DNA of 34,278 nt from Acidobacteriota bacterium. Lineage in GTDB: Bacteria; Acidobacteriota; Vicinamibacteria; Vicinamibacterales; SCN-69-37. Below, in pieces: positions 1 to 8,598 of the stretch (the stretch's first letter is position 1; each line of letters begins with the position of its first letter). The position numbers and the translations under genes were made by a program. The stretch lies in the NCBI GenBank assembly GCA_021824055.1, contig JAKALV010000003.1, positions 1 to 34,278 on the forward strand, written 5' to 3'. The notes beneath the pieces are model-generated. The model saw only the letters and a program-made list of their open reading frames with translations, was not told the DNA's origin and did not search any database.

Positions 1-1
1 G

Positions 2-2782
2 CTCGCGTCGGCCGGGTCAATGGCGCAGGTGGCGCAGAAGCCTGCGCCGCCGGCCGTTCGGACCGCGCCACGACCGGCGGTGGCCCGCATCACCACGCCG
101 AAGGAGGAGTTCGGCCACAACTTCGGCGACGACTACTTTCTCGCCAACTATCAGCAGATCTCCGCCTACTGGAAGAAGCTCGCGAAAGAGTCCAACCGGA
201 TCGTCCTCGAGGACATCGGCAAGACGGCCGAGGGACGCACCCAGCTCATGGCGATCGTGACGTCGCCGGAGAATCAGAAGAAGCTGGCGCGCTACAAGGA
301 AATCTCGCAAGAGCTGGCGCACGCTCGCGGGCCCGACGGCGTGGTATTGACCGAGGCGCAGGCGCGACTGCTGGCCAAAGAGGGCAAGACGGTCGTGTGG
401 ATCGACGGCGGCCTGCACGCGACCGAAGTGCTCGGCGCGCAGCAGCTCGGTGAGATGGTCTATCAGTTCGTCACCCGGAATGATGACGAGACGACGAGGA
501 TTCTGCAGGACTGCATCATCCTCTTCGTGCACGCCAATCCGGACGGCAACGATCTGACGGCCGATTGGTACATGCGCAATCCGGTGCCCGAGCAGCGTAC
601 GCTGGCCGGCCTGCCGAAGCTGTATCAGAAGTACATCGGCCACGACAACAACCGCGACTTCTTCGGGTCGACGCAGGCGGAAACCGAGAACATGAATCGC
701 GTGCTCTACCGCGAGTGGTTCCCGCAGATTCTCTACAACCACCACCAGAGCGGTCCCGCGGGCACGGTGCTGTGGTCGCCGCCGCTGCGCGACCCGTTCA
801 ACTACAACCAGGATCCGCTGCTCGTGCTGGGTATTCAGACGGTCGGGCTCGCGCTGCACACGCGCCTCGCGGCGGAAGGGAAGCCGGGCGCCACGATGCG
901 TAGCGGCGGTCCGTACGACGGATGGTGGAACGGCGGGCTGCGCAACACCGCCGCGTTTCACAACATCATCGCGATTCTGACGGAAATGATCGGCAGCCCC
1001 ACGCCGCAGCGCGTGCCGCTCGTGATGGATCGGCAGTTGCCGTCGAGCGATCTGACCTTTCCAGCGCCGCCGACCACGCCCGCCGCGCTGTGGCACTTCC
1101 GGCAGTCGATCGACTACTCGGTGGCGACCAACCGCGGCGTGCTCGACATCGCGTCGAAGATGCGTGAGAACTTTCTCTACAACATCTACCGGATGGGCAG
1201 GAACTCGATCGAGCGCGGCTCGGAGGATTACTGGACGCCGCGGCCGCACCGGTTGCAGGCGATCGCGACGGCGGCCGGCCTGGCCGGTCCGGCCGGGGGC
1301 GCGGCCGGCGGCCGCGGCGGCAGCACGCCCGAGCAGGATGCGGAGGTCTGGGCCGCGATGCACAGACCCGAGGATCGCGATCCGCGCGCGTTCATCATTC
1401 CGTCGAGTCAGCGCGACTTCCTGACGGCGAACACATTTATCGACGCGCTGCTCGAGACCGGCATTACCGTCGAGCGCGCGACACGCGCCTTCACGTTCGC
1501 CGGCACGACCTATCCGGCCGGATCGTTTGTGGTGAACACGAACCAGGCGTTCCGTCCGCACGTCATCGACATGTTCGAGCCGCAGGATCACCCCGACAAC
1601 TTCGCGTATCCCGGCGCGCCGCCCACGCGCCCATACGACAACGCCGGCTGGACGCTCGCCTTTCAGATGGGCGTCGAGTTCGAACGGGTCTTCGACACGG
1701 TGAAGGATGCGTCGCTCGAGGTGGTGAAGGACTGGAACATCACGCCGACGCCCGGCGTTGTCCGGCCGGCCGGTGCGGGTGGTTATCTCCTGAGCCACGA
1801 CGTGCTCGATTCGTTCCGCGCGCTCAACGCGCTCGCGGGGAGGCAGATCGCGATGACGTCGGCGCCGATGGTGATCGACGGCCGGACGTGGCCGACCGGC
1901 ACGTTCTGGGCCGAGGCGGGCGCCGAGCCGGTGCTCGCCGGCCTGGCGCAGAGGACCGGGATCAGCGCGCGCGCGTTGACGGCGATGCCCGATGGCCTCG
2001 TGCCGACGCGGACGCCGCGCATCGGACTGTGGGATCAGTACGGCGGTTCGATCGATGCCGGGTGGGCCCGCTGGATTCTCGAGCAGTTCGATTTCACGTT
2101 CGATCGCGTGTTCGCGCCGCAACTCGATGCGGGTAATCTCAACGCGAAGTATGACGTGCTGGTCTTTGTCGGCGGCGCGATTCCCGCGGGAGGCCTGGGC
2201 CGCGCCGGACGCAGTGGCGCTGGCGGCGGGGCCGTGGGCACCATCCTGCCGGTTCCGGCGGAGTACGTGAATCAGCAAGGATCGATCTCGGCCACCACGA
2301 TGGCCGCGCTGAAGACGTTCGCGGAGGCCGGCGGCACGATCATCGCCATCGGGTCATCGGCGACGAACCTCGGCGCCTATCTCGCCCTGCCGATGGAGAA
2401 CCACCTCGTCGAGAACGGCCAGCCGTTGCCGCAGACGAAGTTCTACACGCCCGGCTCGGTGTTGCGCGCGCGCGTCGACACGACGAGCCCGTTTGCGTAC
2501 GGCATGCAGGAACACACCGATGTGTTCTTCGACAACAGTCCGGTGTGGACGCTCGGGCCCGATGCGGCCGCGAGAGGCGTGAAGCCGATCGCCTGGTTCG
2601 ATTCGAAGACGCCGCTCAGGAGCGGATGGTCCTGGGGGCAGGCGTATCTGGACGGCGGCGTGATCGGCGTCGACGCGAAGGTGGGGCAGGGGCGGGTGCT
2701 GCTGTTTGGCGCGGAGATTCTGCAGCGCGCGCAGCCGCACGGCACGTTTAAACTGCTATTCAATGGCATCTGGACGAAATAG
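2..2782 (+). CDS. M14-family zinc carboxypeptidase, secreted (5' end cut by window)
   Basis: Large exported metallopeptidase expected to cleave peptides in the periplasm or outside the cell. The frame is open to the left edge; codons before the ATG at 20 read LASAGS, which fits the end of a signal peptide, so the true start is probably upstream. Counting from that ATG, the zinc motif H133-x-x-E136 lies in GGLHATE, the third ligand is His241 or His242 in YNHHQSG, and E322 in LTEMIG is a candidate catalytic glutamate. An NRDFF segment near 211 resembles the substrate-binding region. The part after about residue 440 is not typical M14 and looks like the glutamine-amidotransferase-like C-terminal half seen in large acidobacterial M14 proteins (inference). 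Gly/Ala-rich inserts lie near 418-440 and 720-740. It overlaps the M28 gene by 20 bp, which suggests co-expression. Confidence 0.85.
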   Translation, partial: LASAGSMAQVAQKPAPPAVRTAPRPAVARITTPKEEFGHNFGDDYFLANYQQISAYWKKLAKESNRIVLEDIGKTAEGRTQLMAIVTSPENQKKLARYKEISQELAHARGPDGVVLTEAQARLLAKEGKTVVWIDGGLHATEVLGAQQLGEMVYQFVTRNDDETTRILQDCIILFVHANPDGNDLTADWYMRNPVPEQRTLAGLPKLYQKYIGHDNNRDFFGSTQAETENMNRVLYREWFPQILYNHHQSGPAGTVLWSPPLRDPFNYNQDPLLVLGIQTVGLALHTRLAAEGKPGATMRSGGPYDGWWNGGLRNTAAFHNIIAILTEMIGSPTPQRVPLVMDRQLPSSDLTFPAPPTTPAALWHFRQSIDYSVATNRGVLDIASKMRENFLYNIYRMGRNSIERGSEDYWTPRPHRLQAIATAAGLAGPAGGAAGGRGGSTPEQDAEVWAAMHRPEDRDPRAFIIPSSQRDFLTANTFIDALLETGITVERATRAFTFAGTTYPAGSFVVNTNQAFRPHVIDMFEPQDHPDNFAYPGAPPTRPYDNAGWTLAFQMGVEFERVFDTVKDASLEVVKDWNITPTPGVVRPAGAGGYLLSHDVLDSFRALNALAGRQIAMTSAPMVIDGRTWPTGTFWAEAGAEPVLAGLAQRTGISARALTAMPDGLVPTRTPRIGLWDQYGGSIDAGWARWILEQFDFTFDRVFAPQLDAGNLNAKYDVLVFVGGAIPAGGLGRAGRSGAGGGAVGTILPVPAEYVNQQGSISATTMAALKTFAEAGGTIIAIGSSATNLGAYLALPMENHLVENGQPLPQTKFYTPGSVLRARVDTTSPFAYGMQEHTDVFFDNSPVWTLGPDAAARGVKPIAWFDSKTPLRSGWSWGQAYLDGGVIGVDAKVGQGRVLLFGAEILQRAQPHGTFKLLFNGIWTK

Positions 2783-4292
2783 CAAACCTACCGTCTTCAC
2801 GGTTCTCTTGGCCGTCGGGATGGGCGTTGGCGCGTGGGCGCAGCAGGAGCCCGTGGATTCGGCGGCGATCGCGAAGATCCGCGACGAGGGCCTGAACCGA
2901 TCGAAGGTGACCGAGCCGTTCGACATGTTCGCCAACACTATCGGCCCGCGCCTGACCGGATCGCCGGCTCACAAGCGCGCGGCGGAATGGGCCCGCGACA
3001 CGCTCACGAAATGGGGCATCTCGAACGCGCATCTCGAGGCGTGGGAATTCGGTCGGGGGTGGGAGCTGCAGAAGCTCACCATCGAAATGGTGGAGCCGCG
3101 CTACATGCCGCTCACCGGGTTCGCCGAGGCCTGGACCCCGTCGACGCCAGGGGAAATCGTGATTCCGGCGGTGTCCACCGCAGGCAAGACGCCTGAGGAA
3201 GTCGCGGCGCTGCCGATCAAGGGCGCGGCGCTGCTGCAGCAGGGCGTCGTGACGGCGTTCATTGACAAGGATCGGGAACAGCCGGAGCTCGTTCAGGGCG
3301 CCCGCATCGGCGCGCCCCCTGCGCCGCGAGAACCAGGTTCGGCTCCTGCCGCGCGAGGTTCGGCTGCGGCCGCTCCTCGTTCAGGGGGCGCTGGGCGTGG
3401 TTCGGGGGACTCCGCCGGTAGTCCGGTTCCCAACCCCGCCTCTGCCGCCGCTGTCCTGATCAAGCCGAGCCGTGGCATGCAGGGCACAGTGTTCGTGCAG
3501 GCCGGGCGCGAGACGCCCGCCGCGACCCAGCCGGCCATCGTGCTCATGGCCGAGCACTACAACATCGTGGCGCGCCTGCTGGCCCAGGGCGTGCCGGTCA
3601 CGCTGCGCGTCAACGTTCAAGCGAAGTTCTACGAGGCCGACCGCAATTCATACAACGTCGTCGCCGAGATTCCCGGCACCGATCCGGTGCTGAAGAACGA
3701 CGTGGTCATCCTGGGCGCCCATCTTGATTCGTGGCACACGGCGACCGGCGCGACCGACAACGCGGACGGGGCCGCCGGTGTCATGGAGGCGTTCCGAATT
3801 CTGAAAGCGACAAGACTGCAGCCCAAACGCACGTTGCGTCTCGCGCTCTGGAGCGGCGAGGAAGAGGGTTTGTACGGATCGAAACACTACGTGGACGACC
3901 ACCTCGCCGGCGACATGCACGCGGCCGACCGCGAGCAGGTCAGCGCGTACTTCAATATCGATCCGGGCACGGGGCCGATCTACGGCTGGTACTGCGAGGG
4001 CAATGCGGCTGCCAAGGCGATCTTCGACGCGTGGCTGACGCCCTTCAAGGACCTGGGGGCGCGCCAGAACGTGCTGCCGGGAATCGGCAACACCGACCAC
4101 CTGAGCTTCAGGGCGGTCGGCATCCCGGCGTTCAATGCGATCCAGGACTATACCGCCTACGATACGCGCCTGCACCACACGAACGTGGACACGGCCGAGT
4201 ATGTGAACGTGGCCGATCTGAAGCAGACGGCTGTCGTGCTGGCGGGATTCGCCTTCCAGGCGGCACAGCGACCGGAGCGCATTCCGAGGTAA
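2763..4292 (+). CDS. M28-family zinc aminopeptidase, secreted
   Basis: Predicted exported aminopeptidase of the M28 family (co-catalytic di-zinc), 509 aa. Residues 1-27 form a signal peptide with a VFTVLLAVGMGVGAWA core. Putative metal ligands and catalytic residues can be read in order: H320 in GAHLDSW, D332 in TDNADG, the EEE at 366-368 in SGEEEGLYGS, D400 in NIDPGTG, and H471/H472 in LHHTNVDT. A PA-like segment lies before the catalytic domain and is interrupted at about 183-230 by an Ala/Pro/Gly/Ser-rich stretch. The ATG at 2763 was chosen because it starts the signal peptide; an in-frame ATG at 2706 would add a basic stretch inside the upstream gene. Its start lies inside the M14 gene, so the two proteases likely form one unit for protein scavenging. 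Confidence 0.88.
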   Translation: MASGRNSKPTVFTVLLAVGMGVGAWAQQEPVDSAAIAKIRDEGLNRSKVTEPFDMFANTIGPRLTGSPAHKRAAEWARDTLTKWGISNAHLEAWEFGRGWELQKLTIEMVEPRYMPLTGFAEAWTPSTPGEIVIPAVSTAGKTPEEVAALPIKGAALLQQGVVTAFIDKDREQPELVQGARIGAPPAPREPGSAPAARGSAAAAPRSGGAGRGSGDSAGSPVPNPASAAAVLIKPSRGMQGTVFVQAGRETPAATQPAIVLMAEHYNIVARLLAQGVPVTLRVNVQAKFYEADRNSYNVVAEIPGTDPVLKNDVVILGAHLDSWHTATGATDNADGAAGVMEAFRILKATRLQPKRTLRLALWSGEEEGLYGSKHYVDDHLAGDMHAADREQVSAYFNIDPGTGPIYGWYCEGNAAAKAIFDAWLTPFKDLGARQNVLPGIGNTDHLSFRAVGIPAFNAIQDYTAYDTRLHHTNVDTAEYVNVADLKQTAVVLAGFAFQAAQRPERIPR

Positions 4293-4339
4293 AGTTTTCC
4301 TCAGGCCGCCGGGCGAAATCCGCGGTCTAAAGAGGTGCC

Positions 4340-4882
4340 ATGACTCCCCAGTCACCACGTAGGTCTCAGTCCGCCCAGCGCGGTTTCACGCTCATCGAGC
4401 TCCTGATCGTCGTCGCCATCATCAGCATCATCGCCGCGGTGGCCGTGCCGAACCTGCTGCGCTCGCGCCAGACGGGCAACGAGGTGTCGGCGGCCACGTC
4501 GCTGCTGGCCATTTCAAAAGCCCAGGTCATGTATTCGGTCTCGTGCGGCGGTGGCGGTTATGCGGCTTCGTTGCCCACCCTGGGCGTCCCGTCGCCAGGG
4601 ACCACCGAGGCGTATCTCTCGGCGGATCTCACCATGTCGCCGACGCCCTTCAAAGCCGGCTACAACTTCACGATGGGCCCCGGAGCCGGGGCCAGCGCCG
4701 GCGCAAACGACTGCAACGGCACCGTCACGCAGAGCAACTACTACGCGACCGCCGTGCCCCAGACCTTTGGGACGAGCGGATCACGCTCCTTTGCGATCAA
4801 CGCGTCGGGGACCGTGTGGATGAACAATACGGCAGCCGCGCCGACAGAGCCGTTTGGCGCGCCGGCGACGACGTATCGATAG
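4340..4882 (+). CDS. Type IV pilin-like prepilin (PilA/pseudopilin)
   Basis: Small prepilin-type protein of 180 aa. A short basic leader ends at G15 and is followed by F16-T-L-I-E20, so PilD-type cleavage would leave a mature N-terminal Phe with Glu at position 5. A hydrophobic helix of about 20 residues follows (LLIVVAIISIIAAVAVPNLL). The rest is a Gly/Ala/Thr-rich globular head with two Cys residues (near 69 and 130) that might pair. An AGAGG-like ribosome-binding site sits a few bases before the ATG. It could be a major pilin or a minor pseudopilin; the sequence does not decide. The pilT gene at 9062-10147 shows that the organism has pilus machinery, but no assembly genes are next to this one. 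Confidence 0.85.
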   Translation: MTPQSPRRSQSAQRGFTLIELLIVVAIISIIAAVAVPNLLRSRQTGNEVSAATSLLAISKAQVMYSVSCGGGGYAASLPTLGVPSPGTTEAYLSADLTMSPTPFKAGYNFTMGPGAGASAGANDCNGTVTQSNYYATAVPQTFGTSGSRSFAINASGTVWMNNTAAAPTEPFGAPATTYR

Positions 4883-4889
4883 TCAGGCA

Positions 4890-5120
4890 ATGGGGCAGTG
4901 GGGCATCCTTCCTCTCGTTTTTGCTCTCATTCTTCCGGCGGCGCAAGCCGCTCAGACGCCATCACAGCCCGCTCCGGTTCGCCTGAATGGAGTGTGGGAC
5001 CTCGACAAGGCCCTCTCAACCAAACCAATGGCCGCGCCCGGTGAGCAGCCCGGCGACGACGGCGGGCGGCGTTCATGCGCTTCGTGTACGACCATTCTTT
5101 GGTGCAATACGAATCGCTGA
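4890..5120 (+). pseudogene. Short secreted protein, apparently truncated
   Basis: A 76-aa frame starting MGQWGILPLVFALILPAAQA, which is a clear signal peptide. It continues with LNGVWDLDKALS and a GDDGGRR stretch, then an unrelated-looking Cys-containing tail. From memory, the NG(V/T)W-x-L-x(4)-LS opening followed by acidic and Gly/Arg-rich sequence resembles small secreted acidobacterial proteins that are usually 150-200 aa long, so this looks like a 5' fragment. Bases 5069-5174 can also be read in another frame (FMRFVYDHSL...), consistent with a frameshift or deletion. It starts 7 bp after the pilin stop. It may still be expressed; no function can be given. Confidence 0.35.
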
Positions 5121-5162
5121 CGCCGGTGGCGCGCTGCGCCCGCGACCGGCGCCGTCATGCGG

Positions 5163-5168
5163 TAATCT
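5163..5168 (+). promoter_or_regulatory. -10-like hexamer, EamA-like gene (leaderless?)
   Basis: TAATCT lies 6 nt before the ATG at 5175 and no Shine-Dalgarno sequence is present, so transcription may start at or next to the start codon. No good -35 box is visible. Confidence 0.3.
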
Positions 5169-5174
5169 CGACGG

Positions 5175-5582
5175 ATGAACGAGCGAGTTCTCCTCAGTGC
5201 GGTAGCCGGCATTTGTTTTGGACTGTGGCCTCTGGTCATGAACCGCGTGCGCCTCGACCCCTACGTGACCGTGATCGTCTTTCTCGCCGGCTCGCTGCTC
5301 TTCGCGTTGCCGGCCGCCTTCTTCGGAAACTGGTCGGGGATCAGCGGCAGCCAGCTGCGCGTGGCGGCCATCGCGTGCGCGATTTCCGCGATAGGCAGCA
5401 TCAGCTTCAATCGCATGCTCGCCACCACCACCGTTGCCGAGGTGGCGAACATGTTTCTTGTGATGCTGGTGGTGCAGGTCGCGGTGCCGGCCGCCGTATT
5501 GCTGCGATCAGGCGCGTCGACCCGTCAGATCGCGGGGCTATGCGCCGCCGCGCTGGCCGTGGTGCTGCTCGGGAAGCGATAG
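5175..5582 (+). CDS. Half-size EamA/DMT-like membrane protein
   Basis: A 135-aa, very hydrophobic protein with about four or five predicted membrane helices (near 5-22, 29-48, 58-80, 84-107 and 115-133). The pattern, including an LATTTVAEVAN segment before the fourth helix and a final AALAVVLLGKR helix, resembles one EamA repeat of the drug/metabolite transporter superfamily. Full DMT transporters have two repeats (about 300 aa), so this would act as a dimer, as the small EamA proteins do (family knowledge). The substrate is unknown. Its stop is 5 bp from the alaS stop on the other strand, so the genes converge with no room for a separate terminator. Confidence 0.7.
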   Translation: MNERVLLSAVAGICFGLWPLVMNRVRLDPYVTVIVFLAGSLLFALPAAFFGNWSGISGSQLRVAAIACAISAIGSISFNRMLATTTVAEVANMFLVMLVVQVAVPAAVLLRSGASTRQIAGLCAAALAVVLLGKR

Positions 5583-5587
5583 CCGCG

Positions 5588-8248
5588 CTACCGCAGCGCA
5601 GCGGCGAGGAGTTCGCGGGCCTTCGCCAGCAATTCCTCGATCTTTGACGCGTCCTTGCCGCCGGCTTCCGCGAAATCCGGACGGCCGCCACCGCCACCGC
5701 CGACGATCGGCGCCAGTTCCTTCACAAGCGCGCCAGCTTTGACACGATCCGTCAGGTCCTTCGTGACCGATACGAGCAGCGACACCTTGCCGTCAGTCTC
5801 CGCGGCGATGACCACAACGCCTCGCTGGAGGCGGTCTCGAAGCGAATCCGCCAGGCCGCGCAGCGCGTTCTTTTCAAGTCCGCTGACGCGCCGCGCCACG
5901 AACTTCGCATCGCCCATCGTCACCACGTCATCGTCGCCGCCGCCCTTGGCGTTGCCGCCCAGCGCCAGCGTCATCTTGAGCTGCTCGTTCTCGCGCGCGA
6001 GCTTCCGGGCCTCGCTCTGCAGCTTCGCGATGGCCTCGGCCGCGTGCTCCGCCGGCACGTTGAGCGCCTCCAGCGTCCGGCCGAGCGTGTCACGCTGGGC
6101 CTGGATGTAGGCGACCGCGCCGGCGCCCGTCAGCGCCTCGATGCGGCGGATGCCGGCCGCCACGCCGGCTTCCTCGGTGATGACAAAGGGTCCGATGTCG
6201 CCGGTGGCGCCCACGTGCGTGCCGCCGCACAGCTCGGTCGAGAAGCCCTCGACGCTGACCACGCGCACGCGGTCGCCGTATTTCTCGCCGAAGAGGGCCA
6301 TGGCGCCGGACTTCATCGCCTCCTCAGTGTTCTTCTCCGTCGTCGTCACAGTGACGTTGCGAAAGATCTCCGCGTTGACGATCCGTTCGATCTGCTGCTT
6401 CTCGTCGTGGCCGACCGCGGCATCGTGCGCGAAGTCGAAGCGCAAGCGGTCGGGCGCCACAAGGGAACCCTTCTGGCGCACGTGCGTGCCGAGCGTCCTG
6501 CGCAGCGCGGCATGCAGCAGGTGGGTTGCCGTGTGGTTGCGCCGGGTGGCGTCACGCCGCTCGGCGTCCACGGCGGCCGTGACGATGTCCCCCACGGACA
6601 GCGTGCCGTCTTCGATCTCGACGAAGTGCACGCGCGATCTGCTGAACTTCTTCGACACGTCCAGCACGAGCGCCCGCGCGTGCGGGGACACGAGCGTGCC
6701 TTCGTCGGACACCTGCCCGCCGGACTCGACATAGAACGGCGTCACGTCGAGCACCACGCCGCCACGCTGGCCCTTGGAGAGGGCGGCGACCGGCGACAAT
6801 TTCTCGTCCACCAGGTGCAGGACGCGGGATCCCGCGTGGGTCGTGGCGTCGTACCCGACGAATGTCTCGTCGAAGTCCTTCACAAAGGCCGAGCCGTCGA
6901 CCTTGAACTTCGCCGACGCCCGCGCGCGCGCCCGTTGCGCGTTCATGGCCGCATCGTAGGACACACGATCGATCGTGAGGCCGCGCTGGCCGGCCAGGTC
7001 CTCGGCGAAATCAAACGGCACGCCGAGCGAGTCGTACAGCTTGAACACTTCGTCGCCCGGCACGGTCCTGGCCCTGGCGGCAATCGTACGATCGATCAGG
7101 TCCTCCAGTCTGGGCAGGCCCGTGGTCAGCACCATGTCGAAGCGTTCTTCTTCCGACCTGATTGCGCGTACGATCGCTTCGCGATTGGCGCTGAGCTCGG
7201 GATACGCGCCACCCATTTCGCGAATAACGACGTCGGCCAGTTCGAAGAGCACGGGCTCGGTGAATCCGAGTGTCTTGCCGTGGCGCATCGCGCGCCGCAT
7301 GATCTTGCGCAACACATAGCCGCGCCATTCGTTGGACGGCTCGACGCCGTCGGCAATGAGGAACGTCATGGCTCGCAGATGGTCGGCGATCACGCGCATG
7401 GATACATCCGGGTGATCGCCGCCGCCCTCGAATGCGCCATAGGTGCGGCCGGCGCGTTCGCCGATGGCCGTCAGGAGCGGCATGAAGACGTCAGTGTCGT
7501 AGTTGGACAGCTTGCCCTGCAGCACCGCGACGATGCGCTCGAAGCCCATGCCGGTGTCCACCGAGAGGGCGGGCAATGGATGCAGCGTGCCCTGGTCGTC
7601 GCGGTTGAACTCCATGAACACGTTGTTCCAGACTTCGACGTAGCGCTGGCAGCTGCACTCGACGCCCAGACACACGGGCGCGTCGCAGGGGATCTCGTGG
7701 CCGCGGAAGTAGTGGATTTCCGAACAGCGGCCGCACGGGCCCGTCTCGCCCATCTGCCAGAAGTTTTCGGCCAAGCCGAGTGCCGTGATGCGTGCCGCGG
7801 GGACCAGGCCTTTCCAGATGTCGAAGGCTTCGGCGTCACGCGGAATACCGGCCTCGCCCTTGAAGACCGTCGGGTACAGCCTCTCGGGATCGAGTTTCCA
7901 GACTTTGGTGAGGAGTTCCCAGGCAAACGGGATCGCGTCCTTCTTGAAGTAGTCGCCGAACGAGAAGTTGCCCAGCATCTCGAAGAACGTGTGATGGCGC
8001 AGCGAGGGGCCCACGTTCTCGAGGTCGTTGTGCTTGCCGCTGACGCGCATGCACTTCTGCACCGTTGTCGCCCGCCGGTAGTCGCGCCGCTCTTTGCCCA
8101 GAAACAGGTCCTTGAACTGGTTCATCCCCGCGTTGGTGAACAGCAGGGTCGGATCCTCATGCGGTACGAGCGACGACGACGGCACCATGCGGTGGCCGTG
8201 GGATTCAAAGTACTTCAGGAACGACAGCCGGATTTCAGACGAGGTCAT
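5588..8248 (-). CDS. alaS: Alanine--tRNA ligase
   Basis: Charges tRNA-Ala with alanine and edits mis-acylated Ser/Gly, in the cytoplasm; about 886 aa, normal for the family. The N-terminal class II core opens with IRLSFLKYFESHGH and has the FTNAGMNQFKD motif. The editing domain has HTATHLLH and CGGTHVGATGDIG, giving the HxxxH...CxxxH zinc site. The C-terminal DHHA1-like domain carries a GGGGGGRPDFAEAGG loop. A Cys-rich stretch at about 172-200 (CGRC, IPC, VCLGVECSC) replaces the usual acidic loop after TGPCG. The ATG at 8248 was preferred over a GTG at 8254 because it matches the usual MTxxEIR opening and lies 9 nt after a TACAAT box. Confidence 0.97.
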   Translation of the reverse strand: MTSSEIRLSFLKYFESHGHRMVPSSSLVPHEDPTLLFTNAGMNQFKDLFLGKERRDYRRATTVQKCMRVSGKHNDLENVGPSLRHHTFFEMLGNFSFGDYFKKDAIPFAWELLTKVWKLDPERLYPTVFKGEAGIPRDAEAFDIWKGLVPAARITALGLAENFWQMGETGPCGRCSEIHYFRGHEIPCDAPVCLGVECSCQRYVEVWNNVFMEFNRDDQGTLHPLPALSVDTGMGFERIVAVLQGKLSNYDTDVFMPLLTAIGERAGRTYGAFEGGGDHPDVSMRVIADHLRAMTFLIADGVEPSNEWRGYVLRKIMRRAMRHGKTLGFTEPVLFELADVVIREMGGAYPELSANREAIVRAIRSEEERFDMVLTTGLPRLEDLIDRTIAARARTVPGDEVFKLYDSLGVPFDFAEDLAGQRGLTIDRVSYDAAMNAQRARARASAKFKVDGSAFVKDFDETFVGYDATTHAGSRVLHLVDEKLSPVAALSKGQRGGVVLDVTPFYVESGGQVSDEGTLVSPHARALVLDVSKKFSRSRVHFVEIEDGTLSVGDIVTAAVDAERRDATRRNHTATHLLHAALRRTLGTHVRQKGSLVAPDRLRFDFAHDAAVGHDEKQQIERIVNAEIFRNVTVTTTEKNTEEAMKSGAMALFGEKYGDRVRVVSVEGFSTELCGGTHVGATGDIGPFVITEEAGVAAGIRRIEALTGAGAVAYIQAQRDTLGRTLEALNVPAEHAAEAIAKLQSEARKLARENEQLKMTLALGGNAKGGGDDDVVTMGDAKFVARRVSGLEKNALRGLADSLRDRLQRGVVVIAAETDGKVSLLVSVTKDLTDRVKAGALVKELAPIVGGGGGGRPDFAEAGGKDASKIEELLAKARELLAAALR

Positions 8249-8257
8249 GACCACGAC

Positions 8258-8263
8258 ATTGTA
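8258..8263 (-). promoter_or_regulatory. -10-like hexamer for alaS
   Basis: TACAAT on the reverse strand ends 9 nt before the alaS ATG, with no Shine-Dalgarno sequence between. It fits a leaderless or very short-leader transcript. Confidence 0.35.
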
Positions 8264-8308
8264 CTAGGCAGGCACGGTGAGGCTTGTCGGCAGATCAAGA
8301 GCTTTCAC

Positions 8309-8504
8309 CATGAAGGCCCATGGAGAGCCATGGAGCTGAAACACCGAGGGCCTGGCGGCCGCCTCCGGCGGCCGGCCGGGATGAGGACGAGCGGGAACGA
8401 GAGAGCGTCTCGACCTCACGCGCTCTCTCGTTCCCGCTCGTCCTCATCCCGGCTCGCCCGGCGAAGCCGGGCCACCAGGCCCTCGAGACCTTCATGCCTT
8501 CATG
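8309..8504. repeat. Nested inverted repeat, cruciform/REP-like element
   Basis: This element fills most of the alaS-recX gap. The core is a perfect 33-bp inverted repeat (8375-8407 with 8421-8453) around a 13-base loop. Outside it, GAGGGCCTGG at 8346-8355 pairs with 8475-8484. Between the two stem layers, each arm carries its own 7-bp hairpin: GGCCGCC-tcc-GGCGGCC on the left and GCCCGGC-gaa-GCCGGGC on the right, giving a clover-shaped fold. The outermost arms are CATGAAGGC at 8309-8317 and GCCTTCATG at 8496-8504. A 12-bp direct repeat CATGTTGAGCGC occurs at 8501 and 8566. No protein is encoded. It looks like a BIME or MITE-type element and may also block transcription between recX and alaS. 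Confidence 0.85.
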
Positions 8505-8598
8505 TTGAGCGCTCTTGGACGACGCCCTTGGACGGCGTGCGGCTCCATGGAACTCCATCGCCCTCCATGTTGAGCGCCTTGCGACTTGCCACCTTCTG

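Noticed and set aside
17..2278. Long reverse-strand open frame (753 aa) opposite the M14 gene
   Set aside because: Arg/His/Val-rich translation with no domain; a shadow frame of a high-GC gene.
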